From: Coptis chinensis
Taxonomy: Eukaryota; Streptophyta; Magnoliopsida; Ranunculales; Ranunculaceae
Reading direction: 5' to 3'
Length of the DNA stretch: 64,000 nucleotides
Assembly: GCA_015680905.1 (NCBI GenBank)
Contig: CM027377.1
Coordinates: 16,392,501-16,456,500, forward strand
The position numbers and the translations under genes are program-made. Shown here piece by piece: positions 1-11,169 of this stretch (positions are counted from its first letter, which is position 1; each line of letters begins with the position of its first letter). Below the pieces are notes generated by a model. That model saw nothing but the letters and a program-made list of their open reading frames with translations, made no database searches and was not told where the DNA came from.

Positions 1-97
1 GGTTATAGTTATTTGCGCTACTTTCCATCTTTTTCCCTTCTTATTTTGTTCTTTCCATTTTCGCTTCAATTGCGTTCCTCTCTTTATTTATTCCGTC

Positions 98-2339
98 ATG
101 TCGGAGTCTGAATCAAGGAGCACCTCAGCTACTAGATCCACTGGGTCGGAGTCCTCTACTCCCAGATCTAGCGGTTAGACTGTGGCTAGATCTGAATCCC
201 CGAACTCGGGCTCTACTAGCCCTACTGCTGAACCGTCTACTTCGGGAAGGAAAACCACTCTTCCTCCCCCACCGTCGAACCACTATAGACCTAACTTAGA
301 TGCAGTTAAAGCTGCTTATGGTATCCCGGCTGACGTGGTACTTGAACACGTGCCTGGCATCACCCAATTCCCTCATTTGGTAAAGCCGCGACCCGGTTGC
401 CTTATCGCTACCATGGCCAGATAGCGGCTGGATTGCGCTTTCCACTAACCCTTCTTGATGTCGAGGTATGCAACCACTTCAATATTCCACCGTGCCAAGG
501 CATAGGTAACTTCTGGCGTATCCTTTATGTCGTGAATCATTATAATGAAACCCACTCTCCAAAAATCCAACTCCGTGATATGATAGCTTACTATTATATA
601 AAAAAGAGCACCAAACTTGGTAGTATAGGGTACCAGTCAATCTGTACGTGTCCGCAGAAAAAGTCTTTTGTCCTCCACATCACTACTTCTGATAAGGTCT
701 GGCACTATTATCCTTTGTATGTGTCGGGTAGTTTTATCTCCGCTGACCTTCCCTCTGAAGTTTCTCTGAGGAATCTCAGTTTCCTTAAACGTGGTACGTA
801 AAATCTTTTGATCCGCGATGTTGCTTTCTAACCTTGATTTTAATTTGTCTCTCTTTTCCGACTCAGGTTGGAGACCCGACTCGCGATCCCAAATTTACAC
901 CGACATATCCTCCGAAATCTTTCAAGGACTCCGCGATCTGGGAATTGCCCAGTGTGAAGTTCTCGGCATCGATCCAGAGAAAGGTAACCCTATTATTCTC
1001 GATCTCTCGTTGAAAAACATTGGTAAATACCAAGGACCCCTATATCGCCCGCCATCTCCCAAAGAAAGACATCCCAAATCCTCCCCGCTCCCTAAGAGAA
1101 AGGCCCATAAGTCCTTCAAGTACACACCAAAATATACCACTCCCAAGCCGTTGCTAGACGATCCGCCGCTTAATCCCATCCAGCTGTCCCAGATACCGCC
1201 GCCCCCTCTTCGTATTCCGCTTTAGCAGACTGGGAAGACGATTTTGCTCATCAGGCTTCTACTACTCCTACCCCTGCCATGGCCCCCAACAAGCTAAAAC
1301 TATGGGACAACGACTCTGAGAGTGATGAGCCGACCTAAGTTGTGACTAAAAGCCCCCCAGCCAAGAAGGCTCGGACCGCGCCATCAAACCCCTGAACCAC
1401 CTGCTGCACAGGCGCGGCCCATGGGTCCTGCGCACCGTCACGGGAAAGACCCCCGCCCATCGGGGACCCCATCTTCCACAGTGGCTGACGTGTGGCAACT
1501 CAGTTCAAGGCTAGAGATCGTGCTATTACTATTCGGGACTTGGCCTTGGAGAACCCTGCCGTCGCGACATCCTTCTTCTTTAGCTCTTATCTTCCCAAGG
1601 ACCACCAAGCCTATGGTGACTCTGGCTCACTGGCCTCTCATAGAGCATCTATCTACCATGGCTGGGAAAAGGTTTATTTCTTAACTTCTTCTCTATCCTT
1701 TTTATTACACACCTTTGTAACCAGTTTTATTTTCAGCTGAGTCTAGATGTCGACTATGTGTTGTGCGGCCTCACCAGCACCCTAGAATCTCTGGAGCTCG
1801 CGAAACAGGAAATTCAGGGGCCCGACAGCTGGAAATCCCGGTATGCCACACTGGAGAAGGACCTGAACGATCTTCGAATCGTAGCTGTGAAGGCCCAAAG
1901 AGCTCTCCAGCAGGCTGAAGACAAGCACCGCGATTATGTAGCGGGTGTTACTTCCAAAATGGAAAGCCAGAAGGAGGCGAATAAGCTTGCCATCCAGGCC
2001 GCTGTGGACCAAGCCGTGAAGGATGCCGCGGATCGCTTCCGAAGTCTAGCGGAGAAGATGATTGCCCGCGAACTTAAACAACAACTTGAAGAGCTCAATG
2101 CGGCCGGGCGTCTTCTTCCAGCTCTAGCTCCAGTACTTGAACCTCAAATATCAGCTCCCACACCGGTCACTTCCCCAATAGAAGCTGCTACACCAGTGCT
2201 ACCCTTACCCACTCCCAATGCAGCTACCTCACCTATATCTGTGGATGATGATCTTGCTTCCGCTGTGGATGTGGATGAAGTTTCCTCCTCGAAGAAAGGC
2301 GTGGTAGAAGAACAACGGTGGCCTTATTACATTGTTTGA
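98..2339 (+). pseudogene. Antisense extra ORF of the Tat element (Transposase_28/putative gypsy-type protein), intron-bearing
   Basis: This reads opposite to the gag-pol genes. The first part is a Ser/Thr/Pro-rich tail and a domain with AAGLRFPL and NFWRILYVV, which recall the plant family called putative gypsy type transposon (Transposase_28). Three coding blocks are separated by two intron-like gaps with good signals: 794-866 (GTACGT to CTCAG) and 1672-1736 (GTTTAT to TTTTCAG). Block 3 (from about 1758) encodes a charged coiled coil of about 110 residues and an Ala/Pro/Thr-rich end. The ATG at 98 is followed in frame by a stop at 176-178, the frame shifts near 400-425, and another shift or stop lies near 1225. 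It is therefore degenerate. Antisense ORFs are known from Tat relatives; their function is not established. Confidence 0.65.
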
Positions 2340-2619
2340 ATGTATTTGGCCTTTGTATTTTTGTACTTTTGCAATCCACATCCTGTGTTTGATGAAATTT
2401 GAATTAGTGTATATGTTTTTTGCCTGTTTTTCTGGGTATGCCCAGCAGGTCCTCAATCGAATGTGTTTGCTTGGTTCCCTCATCTCATATTGGGCTATTA
2501 AAAACTCTTTAAGAAGTGTAATTTCAAATCGTACTTTGAGGTTTATGTTGAGTTGTGAAGTAGGTTTAGTGCAGCTTTGTTTCCCAAATTGAATTCTCCT
2601 TCCGCGAAGTTTGCAGCAA

Positions 2620-2950
2620 CCCCGCTATCTTTGGGCGGATGCAAAGCCTGATGGGGCACTCGATTGCCCCCATGTTTGATTCGGACCTGTGGTCCGCGAA
2701 GGACTCGTCCCCCCTTTGGGCGGCTGTGAAGCCTGATGGGGCAACTCAATTTGCCCCCATGTTTGATCCGGACATGTGATCCGCGAAGGGCTCGTTCCCC
2801 CCGCTGTCTTTGGGCGGCTGTGAAGCCTGATGGGGTAACTCAATTTGCCCCCATGTTTGATTCGGACATGTGGTCCGCGATGGGCTCGTCCCCCTCTCTT
2901 TGGGTGTGAGTGAAGCGATGGGGCAACACAATTTGCCCCTAAGTTTGACT
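2620..2950. repeat. Tandem repeat, about 4 copies of 84-94 bp, each with a hairpin
   Basis: The phrase CTTTGGGCGG (slightly changed in the last copy) starts at 2630, 2714, 2808 and 2898, giving periods of 84, 94 and 90. Each unit continues with GCCTGATGGGG, a short spacer, TTTGCCCCCAT and a GGTCCGCGAAGG-like block. ATGGGGCAA and TTGCCCCCAT can pair, so each unit can fold into a small stem-loop. The array lies between the integrase end and the antisense ORF, where Tat elements commonly carry variable tandem repeats. Confidence 0.8.
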
Positions 2951-3109
2951 TTCTATACCGATACACATGAAAGCCTTGTATTCTTTATTTATCGACAAAA
3001 TAAACTTTGACATGAACATCATTTGTCGGTCTTCATAACTGCCACCACGATACTCTGTGTTTAACAGAATTGTTAACATACCCTACTCATGGAATTTTTT
3101 CAACAGCCT

Positions 3110-4309
3110 AATGTTCCATGGCTTTTCTATCTTGTTCCCGCCATCGCCCGCAGCCCCATACGCGAATTCACCTTCTCTCTGATGATGTAAGGTCCCTCCC
3201 AGTTTGGACCTAACTTTCCTTCGTTTTCCTTCTTGGTGGCCGGGGTCACTCTCCTCAGCACATAGTCTCCCACCTTGAAAGATCGCGGCTTTACCCGTTT
3301 ATTATACTGTCTCTATAAAGTTCTATGGTACTCTTCCAACCGAATATGGGCGACTTCTCTTCTTTCCTCAACCAAATGCAAGTCCGCTGCTAATATCCTC
3401 TCATTCATCCCTGTTTCCATAGCCTGTGTCCTAGTCGTGGACACTATCATCTCAACTGGTATGACTGCCTCTACTCTATATGCCATTGCGAATGGTGATT
3501 CCTTAGTGGATGTTCGCGGTGTAGTACGATACGCCCATAACACGTGATTTAACTCATCCGCCCATGTGCCTTTTCGCTCCTCCAATTTTCTCTTTAAATT
3601 ATCCATTATGATTTTGTTCGATGCCTCAGCTTGTCCATTTCCCTCTGGATTGTAAGGGGCTGAGAACCCCTGCTTCACCTTAAACGCCTGAAGAAACTCT
3701 CGCACCTTTCTCCCTGTAAATTGCGTTCCGTTATTTGCGATGACTGTATGCAACAGCCCAAACCTACAAATGATGTTCTCCTATAAGAACTTCTTCACGT
3801 TCTCTTCCTTAACCTGTTGCAAGGCCACACCCTCCACCCATTTGGTAAAATAATCAGTCGCGGCCAACATAAACCTCCTTTTTCCACTCGCCATGGGTAG
3901 AGGCCCTACAATATCCGGTCCCCACATGGCAAACGCGGCGAAATTTGAACACATTATGTAAGGGCTCAGCTGGTGCATGTATGAAAGGTGCAAACCTTTG
4001 GCATTTCTCACATTTCTTGGTGTACTCCGTGGCATCTCTCTTCATATGGGGCCAGAAATATCCATGTGATATCAACCTGTGAGCAGTTGTTCGCCCCATG
4101 GAATGACTCCCGCAATCACCTTCATGTACCTCAGCCAGAACTTCTTGAGCCTGCTGCAGACCAATACATTTTAACAATGGTCCGCTAAATTTTTTTCTGT
4201 AAAGGTCATCCCCCAGCACTGTGTACCTCTGACTCAACTGTTCTATTATGCGCCTCTCTTGCTTATTTTCTGTCTCTACTCCTTTCAAGAAAGCTTTTAT
4301 TGGTTCCAT
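3110..4309 (-). pseudogene. Integrase of the Tat element, broken
   Basis: Domains in order on the minus strand: an HHCC zinc finger (EVHEGDCGSH, then KKCEKCQRF), the catalytic core, and a C-terminal part with GKLGPNWEGPY as in gypsy integrases. The core has the first Asp in AATDYF and the Glu in GQAEASNK. The usual DNG of the second Asp site reads NNG (VIANNGTQF), so that acidic residue is lost. The reading frame changes near 4030 and a stop lies near 3780. Besides the frame breaks, the missing Asp would by itself be expected to stop strand transfer. Confidence 0.85.
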
Positions 4310-4336
4310 CCAACCCGGATCCCTCTCCGTGGTGAG

Positions 4337-4811
4337 CTAAACCCCACCCTCCTCTGATGTACTGGGTTTGCTCAAAACCCTAACTTTAATAGTCCGACCC
4401 TCAGAACTAGGAAGAATCGCCGCAACATAAGCCAATGCATCGGCGTGTATATTCTCTCCGCGGCCTAAGTGGGCAAAAGTTATTTTGTCAAACTTGCTTG
4501 CTTTACGCTGCATGACCTCCAGGTACCTCGCCATCCTTGAGCAGCGAGCCGCAAACCCTCCATTGACCTAACAAATTACCAAATTGGAATATGAGAAAAC
4601 AGACAATTCGTTTACCCCGAGATCTTTGGCCAAGTCTAGTCCAACTATCACTGCTTCATACTCAGACTCATTATTTGAAGCTGCGAACCCCAGTTTCATA
4701 GATAGCTCAATTCGAGTGTTCTCCGGAGTCACTAGTACAACCCCAATTCCATTTCCTATATCAGTTGCTGAACCGTCCGCGAATACTCTCCGCCTATTGC
4801 GGATATCCTAA
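4337..4811 (-). pseudogene. Second (archaeal-type) RNase H domain of the Tat element
   Basis: Downstream of the RT-RNase H ORF, the minus strand encodes FADGSATDIGNGIGVVLV, then GFAASNNESEYEAVI, then an AHLGRGENIHADALA block. This is the order of the extra RNase H in Tat-lineage polyproteins (DGS, NNEAEYEA, N.ADALA). A stop interrupts it near 4570. The extra domain supports placing the element in the Tat lineage rather than among chromoviruses. Confidence 0.75.
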
Positions 4812-6022
4812 GGATTTAAAGGGTCGCGAATAACCTCCCCTTCAGATTCCATTACCATTTCCTCTCCCCAAGTGGGGTCCTTAGCCGGAAATTCGGCCAG
4901 AAACTCCGCCATGGTTTGCGCCTTTTTTGCCGTCCTTATTTGATATGTAATCTCATAAGAACTGAGTAATACCGCCCATTTCAGCATTCTACTTGACTTC
5001 TCGGCCTTCAACGCTTGCTTGAGAGGCAAATTTGTTACTACCACCACAGAGTGAGCTTCGAAGTAAGGTTTCAACTTAAGAGCTAAAAATATCAAGGCCA
5101 AAGCGTACTTTTCAATCCTACTGTACCGGGACTCTGCATCTAGTAGAGTTTTTCTTTGAAAGTACACAGGCTTTTCTATTTTGTCGATCACCCTCATCAG
5201 AACTAAACTTATCGCATACTCACTAACACCAAGATACAAGTGCAACTTCTCTCCCTGCTCCGGCCGCGATAGCAAGGGTGCTTTCCCTAGATATTCTTTC
5301 AATTCTTGGAAGGCCCCTTCATATTCCGCGGTCCAATGGAAATCAGGTGTTTTTCTTAGCAAGTGGTATAGAGGCCGACATTTATCCGAAGATTTGGAAA
5401 TGAATCTATTAAGTGCCGCGACTCTGCCCGCCAGCCTTTGTACTTCCTTCACATTATGCGGGGACGACATTTCAACCAAAGATTGAATTTGCTCTGGATT
5501 CGCCTCTATGCCGCGATGGGTGACTATGTAGCCCATAAACTTCCCTGACGTAACCCCAAATGTGCACTTCTCGGGGTTGAGTTTCAGCTTATGCTTGCGC
5601 AGTATGGCAAAAGTCTCATGAAGGCCTTCTAAGTGCTCTTTCTCCATCATACTTTTTTTCACCATGTCGTCAATGTATATTTCAATCCCCTTTCGAATCT
5701 TTCCTTCAAACATATTTTCTCCCAACCGCTGAAAGGTTGCCCCTGCATTTTTTAACCCAAAGGGCATCTTGATGTAACAATAAGTACCACCCTCCACTAC
5801 AAAGGTAGTTTTCTCCTGATCTGCCCCGACCATTGCGACCTGATTGTATCCCATCGAGGCATCCATGAAGGAAAACACCTTGAAACCTACTGTTCTATCT
5901 AATAACTCATCCACCCGGGGCATAGGGTAACAATCTTTCAGGCATTCCTTGTTTACATCTGTGAAGTCGACACACATTCTTACCTTGTCATTCTTTTTCG
6001 ATACCGCGACCACATTTGACAA
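4808..6022 (-). pseudogene. Reverse transcriptase and first RNase H of the Tat element (uninterrupted 404-codon piece)
   Basis: The longest open stretch of the element. RT motifs in order: MCVDFTDVNKECLKDCYPMP, the VFSFMDASMGYNQ block, MPFGLKNAGATFQR, and the active site YIDDM near residue 117. The connection and RNase H part follows (FHWTAEYEGAFQELK, then the YSRIEKYALAL region). The active site is intact, but the ORF is cut off from the upstream protease by a frame break near 6050 and it starts inside the RT domain, so it is a piece of a polyprotein and not a gene of its own. Confidence 0.9.
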
Positions 6023-6063
6023 CCATTCTGTAAACTCAATTTCCCTGATTATTCCTGCCCCCT

Positions 6064-6821
6064 TCAGTTGTACTCTTCGCGAATCCCTTCCGCGTATTTG
6101 GGCCTTATGCTTCTCATTCTTTGTCTTACCGGCTTAGCATCTTCCTTCATATGCAAATGATGACATGCATATTCTGGGTCTAAACCCGTGATATCCTCGA
6201 TTACCCATGCAAATATATCTGCATTTTCTGATAAAAATTGCACCAGCTTGCACTTCCATTCCTCTGACAATTCAGCTCCCACTGAGGTAAACTTTTCCTC
6301 ATCTCCTACCCTAATGTTCACTACCTCCAGTTCATCCAATGTTTTAGGTCCCGGCAAGGGCTCAGACACTTCAACCAGCCACCCTTTGCCTCCTATAATT
6401 GCTTCTGGCCGATCCCGGTTAGGTGGCCCCTCCCTCATTATGCCGCAGACCATACTCTTTACTGTAACCTGATGGATGTTCTGCGCTGCCACTTGATCCC
6501 CCCGTATCTCATACATACCCCCATTTGTAGGGAAGCGGATCACTTGATAAAAGGTTGATGGGATAGCCTTCATTTCGTGGATCCATCTTCTCCCTAGAAT
6601 GGCATTGTATTGAGAACTAGAATCCACCACCATAAATCTAGTGAATACCATTGTCGGGCTCTTTGTGGCGGTAACATCAATTCTCCCATGGGCTCTGTCA
6701 TACTGCCATTGAACCCATACAGATTGGTTTGAGGAGCTTTCAACTGATCTTTAACGATGTTCATCTCTTCCATGGCCCCCTTCAACAACAAGTCCACTGA
6801 ACTTCCGCGGTCTATCAACAC
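6064..6821 (-). pseudogene. Aspartic protease region and protease-RT linker of the Tat element
   Basis: The minus strand reads MLIDRGSSVDLL followed by QTNLYGFNGSMTEPMG, matching the plant gypsy protease core (LIDNGSSADIL ... LYGFNG). Asn in the usual D-N-G-S-S is Arg here. A frameshift lies near 6600-6660, after which the frame continues with the linker (SSQYNAILGRRWIHEMKA, later the CHHLHMKEDAKPV block typical just before RT). 6822-7172 holds the degenerate stretch between gag and protease, in which I could not follow a frame. Confidence 0.75.
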
Positions 6822-7172
6822 CGCTTTTTACCCGGATAATTGCCCATCGCTATAGTAATCACCAATGCATCCTCTCGTCGGGGAAATTCATCGACTCAAG
6901 TCTTTTAGGTGAACATTATGCTTTCCTCATCCCTCGCGTTCCTCGAACTAACCGCGGTATGCTCACCACCTCATTCACCGTTGTAGGCTCATTTGTCTTT
7001 CTCATTTTTCTCTGTGCATTTCTTCACAGGGTTTCTCCGCTGAAGATTACATTGATGGTACCTAGAATTCTAGCTGGAGCTGGCACCCTCTCCTCTTGAC
7101 GAACCTTTGCTACAAACTCCCTAAGCATCCCCTTTTCAATCATTCTCTCCACCAACCACTTCAAGGCATTCA

Positions 7173-8513
7173 TTAGTTGCATGATTCCCGATTTGATGAT
7201 ATGCGCAGAGCGGTTTCCGCTTCCACTTCTACTGGTGTATTCCGTGGACCCTCAAAATACTGTTTCCCCTTAATTAGAGGCAAGATTTCCTCTAGAGGCC
7301 TATTGAGCGGAGTCTGCTCCATTTCGCGATATGGTTTCCTTTCTCGGATATCCTTTCTGCCTCGGTCCCCCGTCCTCTCTGGACCACAGCTTTCCCCTCT
7401 ATACACTCCTCTCTCTCTTCCTTCTACCTTACTTTTTCCCTTGCGTTCATCTCTGTCCACAGTCTGCACTGCCTTCCCTGATCTCTTATGTTCCTTCGCA
7501 TTCCTCTGCATTATGTCCTCGTATCGTATGTATTTCTCTACCTTTGGATACAGAGCATGCAAAGAAGTTATTTCGATCTTAGACACTGACTCGTGAACTC
7601 TGGTTCCCGATCTCAAGCCGTGCTGGAAAGCTATGACCGCTGTGTGTTCATCCAAGTTTTCCACTCGCAATGTCTCTTCTTTGAACCTACACAAAAACTC
7701 TCACAATGACTCCGCGGACATTTGTTTTATGTTAAACAGGGCCGCGATATCAACCACCATTCTTTTCTGATGTATGAAACAAATGTGTGCTAGCTCCAAC
7801 TCTTCGAACCTTTTGATGCTCCGCGAAGCCAATCTGTAATACCAATTTGAGGCTCCCCCCTTAAGACTGGCGGAGAACATCATGCAAATGAAGCTATCAT
7901 ACTTATTTTCCTGCCATAACAGCATCTGTTGCTGAAAATGGTGCAAGTGATCAGTTGGGTCTCCCTTCCCATCATACCTCTCAAACCTAGGCTGAGAGAA
8001 CTTCTTCGGCACTTCCGAGTTCCATATCAAATCTGCCAAAATGGTTCTTTTACATAACCAAACAGGCTTGCTACCTTCTTCTTAGCAGCCTCGGCTCGCC
8101 TTTGTCTTATGCGCACGCGGTTCATCTCTCTATCCTTCTCAATCATTACCTATACCACCTCCAGTGTGAGGAGACCGGCATTTGTTCCGTCCGGTGGTGG
8201 ATGTTCCTCGATCTCGCCTTCCGCTTTCATTTGCCTTGGTGATGCTTTTCCGTCCGTTTTTCCCATGTATGGTTTCCCTTTCCTTTCTTAGTTTGTCATT
8301 CTCGTTTCTCAACCTAACAATCTCCTCTTGAAAAAGTCTGGTGGCGTCTGCTGCCACATCTGACACCTCTTCCTCCCCCACCCCTTCAACCTCGACACTC
8401 TCTGTTTCCTCTGCAAGCTCTCTAACTGCTGTTTTCTTTGGTCTTCCCACTCCTCTACTCCTCTTTTTGCTACGGTGGCCATTTTCTCTCTTCTGTCCCC
8501 CAGACGGCGCCAA
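7173..8513 (-). pseudogene. Gag of the Tat element, in three frame pieces
   Basis: Pieces on the minus strand at 8139-8513, 7701-8039 and 7173-7694. The middle one carries the retrotransposon gag core (PRFERYDGKGDPTDHL, ASLKGGASNWYYRL) and the last continues it (FLCRFKEETLRVENL, a basic Arg/Glu/Lys-rich tail). A single stop separates the last two. The first piece has no ATG at its upstream end: its frame opens in the primer site, so the true start is uncertain. No zinc knuckle is visible. Confidence 0.75.
8495..8512 (-). other. Primer-binding site next to the 5' LTR
   Basis: On the minus strand TGGCGCCGTCTGGGGGAC lies three bases inside the LTR end. TGG at the start pairs with tRNA CCA, and TGGCGCC is a common plant gypsy primer-site opening. 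I do not assign the tRNA. Confidence 0.7.
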
Positions 8514-8515
8514 AA

Positions 8516-8820
8516 TGTATATACTCTTATTGCACCCTATGACGTTACTTGTCTTCTCTTACTTTTCTCTCTTTTAATTACTCTCCTCTTCTCTTTTTTC
8601 TTTCTCCCCACTTTCTTTATATCTCTTTCTCTTTCTCTAACCGCCTCTTATGGTCCGTTGATCTTCTTTCAATCTAGCGTCCCCTGTCTTTCCACATGTC
8701 GCGGCAATTTCCATGCAGTTAGGTTACCGTGGATCCGATTCCCTGCTACTGGTCTTGTATCTCCTATATTGCATCGCCCACTTGACCCACCAAACTCTCA
8801 TGTCATATATGCCCTATACA
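8516..8820 (-). repeat. 5' LTR of the Tat element, about 305 bp
   Basis: On the minus strand it begins TGTATAGGGCATATATGAC and ends AGAGTATATACA, so the ends are TG...CA inside a 6-bp inverted repeat TGTATA/TATACA. The inner border is three bases from the primer site. The partner LTR is outside the window, so the outer border (8820) rests on the terminal inverted repeat only. Confidence 0.7.
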
Positions 8821-10397
8821 TTAAGCAAACAAAACAATACTACTACTTTGCAATCTTTTCCTTTTAAAATTTCCTTAGAGGCTAGTGAACACTCGTTCTT
8901 AGTGGCTGTTTGTTCAAATAGTAGTTGGTGCTTATGGTAATTGGTTTAATAATGGACTGCTTTGCATCGCCCGAATGCGGATTGCAAGTTCAATGAACAT
9001 TCTACTTTGCTTTGGAACTCTTTTTCTTCATGAAAAATAAGAAATTTGTTTGCAGCAAATGGTCAATTTTGCTTTGCAACTTTGGAATGCAGTGTTTCTT
9101 TGTGTTTGCGGTTCAAGATAACTTAAGGACACATTCCGCCTCATTGCGTTGGTCCATTCCCTGCACCTTATTAAAACCAGAACGGAGGGATTTTATCCTG
9201 TCCCAATTTGTATTGAAATTGTCATGAGATATGATATATTTCTAAGAAGTAAAAATGGGCTCTCAAAATTAAAACTAAATTGATTATACTAATTAATTTC
9301 AAATTTTGAATAGAATGAGTCAATACTTTAGACGATTGGATACTATGTATAAAATTATCATATACATATACAAGTAAAGTTATCATATACATTGTTACAC
9401 CTCACAAAAACACTTGAAAGAGCTAGTTCAGGACTTCAGGGTCTTGTACTCATCAGTACACAGTCAAGTGTCTCATGTTTTTTTTTGCTAAAAGGTAATT
9501 GTGTATATAAAAGGGTAAAATTCGTTTATCCTTTACATAACCAAAAATGATTGATTGATAGTATTGACTAAACTTCTTATGTGAAGTTGCCTACGTATCT
9601 AGTTCTTTTGTCGAACTAGAATCAAGTCATATGTAGTTCCATAGAAATTAAACTTGATTGGGGCGGTTTTCATCCTGGGAGAGATCTGGAATGTCCTCAG
9701 ATGTTTAGATTCATCCTCCTTTTATTGATTTGGTTTGTCTCCCCGTTTTCCTCGTGGAGACATTATGTAATAATGATTTGAGCTCTTGCTCTCCTTTCCT
9801 TTTATGATGCACGTCTATTATGTTTGGCTCTTGAGATGGATGCTCGATACAATCTGTTTAACTCCTTGTGCTATTAATGAATGCTTTAATTGTGCTCGAA
9901 TTGATTTATGTTTATAGAGATTGTATGTGTGCCTTAATGTGTTAGGTCGTGTGCAACCTATTGCTTTTGGAGTAGACTTAGATTATAGGTCATATGTTAG
10001 ACCTGTGATTAGACTTTGGACACTGGACACGTGGACCATAGTGATTGGTTGAGAGCGTAGGGTGCTAATAGTGTATATAGCAAAAAGAAAAAGTTACAGT
10101 TATATCAGGTGAGAGACTCTTGTAGCCCCTCCAACATTACAACGATTTAAGCAATAAATCCATAGTAAGTGAAGTGTTGGTTCTCCATATTATGTAGGAA
10201 GTCTGGTCTGTGAGGCCACCATTGTTGCTGCCCATTCGCTAAAGTTGCTTCTCTTTTGGCACATTTATCTTCTCCGAAATTCACTTCTCTCCATGTACTA
10301 GTGAGAATGATGGTTGCTTTGGTCTTTAGTCTATTCCATTATCCTTTACATACAGTTCTTCTCGATCTAAATTTCACGTAGAAAGTTCTTTTTGCAG
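8821..10397. other. Non-coding stretch between the LTR and the first visible NIP exon
   Basis: No convincing exon. No upstream NIP exon (signal: HFNPAVT-like first NPA box) can be found here, so this is probably intron sequence of that gene, with the retrotransposon inserted in the same intron, or flank of a gene remnant. 9939-10200 has a TATA-like GTGTATATAGC and AATAAATCC spaced as in an LTR, but no paired ends were found. Confidence 0.5.
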
Positions 10398-11169
10398 GTT
10401 CCGTTTTATGCTGCGGCTCAAGTAACAGGAGCTACAGTTGCATCTTTTACACTTCAGCAGCTATTGCAACCAATAGAAAGAGTGGGCACTACATCTCCTT
10501 ATGGATCAGATATTCAAGCCTTGGTCATGGAGATAGTTGTCACATTTTCCATGATGTTCATCACTTCAGCCGTGTCAACCGATACTAAAGCTGTAAAACA
10601 TTTCATTCAATCATATATTGCAATATGATTATTGTTTTTTATTTCTTACCAAGATCAGTATGTTTATATTATGATGGGCAGTTCGTGTGTTTTACGTATT
10701 TCTAATACTTAACTTTTAGATTGGAGAGTTAGCTGGAATAGCAGTTGGTTCTGCAGTTTGCATCACATCCATCTTAGCTGGGTAAGCAAATTATCTCCAT
10801 TTAACCAAGCATTCATTGATATATCATATATGAGATACCAATTGATTCATTTATAAGTTAGGCCCTAAATATTGATGATCTTAGTTTCTCACCCATGCTT
10901 TATCGAATCATTTCAGGCCGATATCAGGTGGCTCGATGAACCCAGCAAGAAGTATAGGTCCAGCAATCGCGAGCAAATATTACGAAGGCATTTGGGTATA
11001 CGCGCTTGGACCTGTAGTTGGAACATTAATGGGGGCATGGTCATACAACCTGATAAGGGTTTCAGACGGGCCAGTTCATGCAATTTCCCCGCAATCATTT
11101 TCTTTTAAGATTCATCGTTTACAAAGTGGTGAGGGAAACATAGCTGATAAAGATCATCTGGATATATAA
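10398..11169 (+). CDS. NIP-type aquaporin, last three exons
   Basis: Nodulin-26-like intrinsic protein, a plasma-membrane channel for small neutral solutes. Exons 10398-10592, 10720-10781 and 10917-11169, with GT-AG introns and phases 0 and 2. They encode 169 residues: helix 4 and 5 region ([17 protein letters not shown], then STDTKA), [12 protein letters not shown], and the second half-helix [15 protein letters not shown] with the second NPA box, then the last helix and a hydrophilic tail ending in stop. NIP genes usually have five exons; the first two, with the N-terminus and the first NPA box, are absent from 8821-10397. Either they lie left of the Tat element or this is a truncated copy. 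No stop or frameshift is seen in what is present. NIP is clear, the subgroup is not. Confidence 0.8.

Larger units (their letters stand above)
1..8820 (-). mobile_element. Ty3/gypsy LTR retrotransposon, Tat-type, left end cut by window
   Basis: Read on the minus strand the order is LTR (8516-8820), primer site, gag, aspartic protease, reverse transcriptase with RNase H, a second RNase H, integrase, then a spacer with tandem repeats and an ORF in the opposite sense. Protease-RT-RH-INT order is Ty3/gypsy. A second RNase H and an antisense ORF 3' of pol are known traits of the Tat lineage (Tat, Ogre, Retand). Coding parts are broken by stops and frameshifts, so this copy is defective. The second LTR is not in the window and must lie left of base 1. 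The right flank begins TTAAG at 8821, the half of the target duplication that can be seen. Confidence 0.9.

Noticed and set aside
922..1179. Minus-strand open frame of 85 codons within the antisense ORF region
   Set aside because: Shadow of the plus-strand Pro/Ser-rich block; no motif of its own.
1..8820. Endogenous pararetrovirus as an explanation for the left-hand element
   Set aside because: An integrase with HHCC finger, an LTR with primer site and Tat-type dual RNase H are present; no movement protein or coat domain.
9939..10250. Solo LTR suggested by a TATA-like box and AATAAA spacing
   Set aside because: No TG...CA ends with a flanking duplication could be found.
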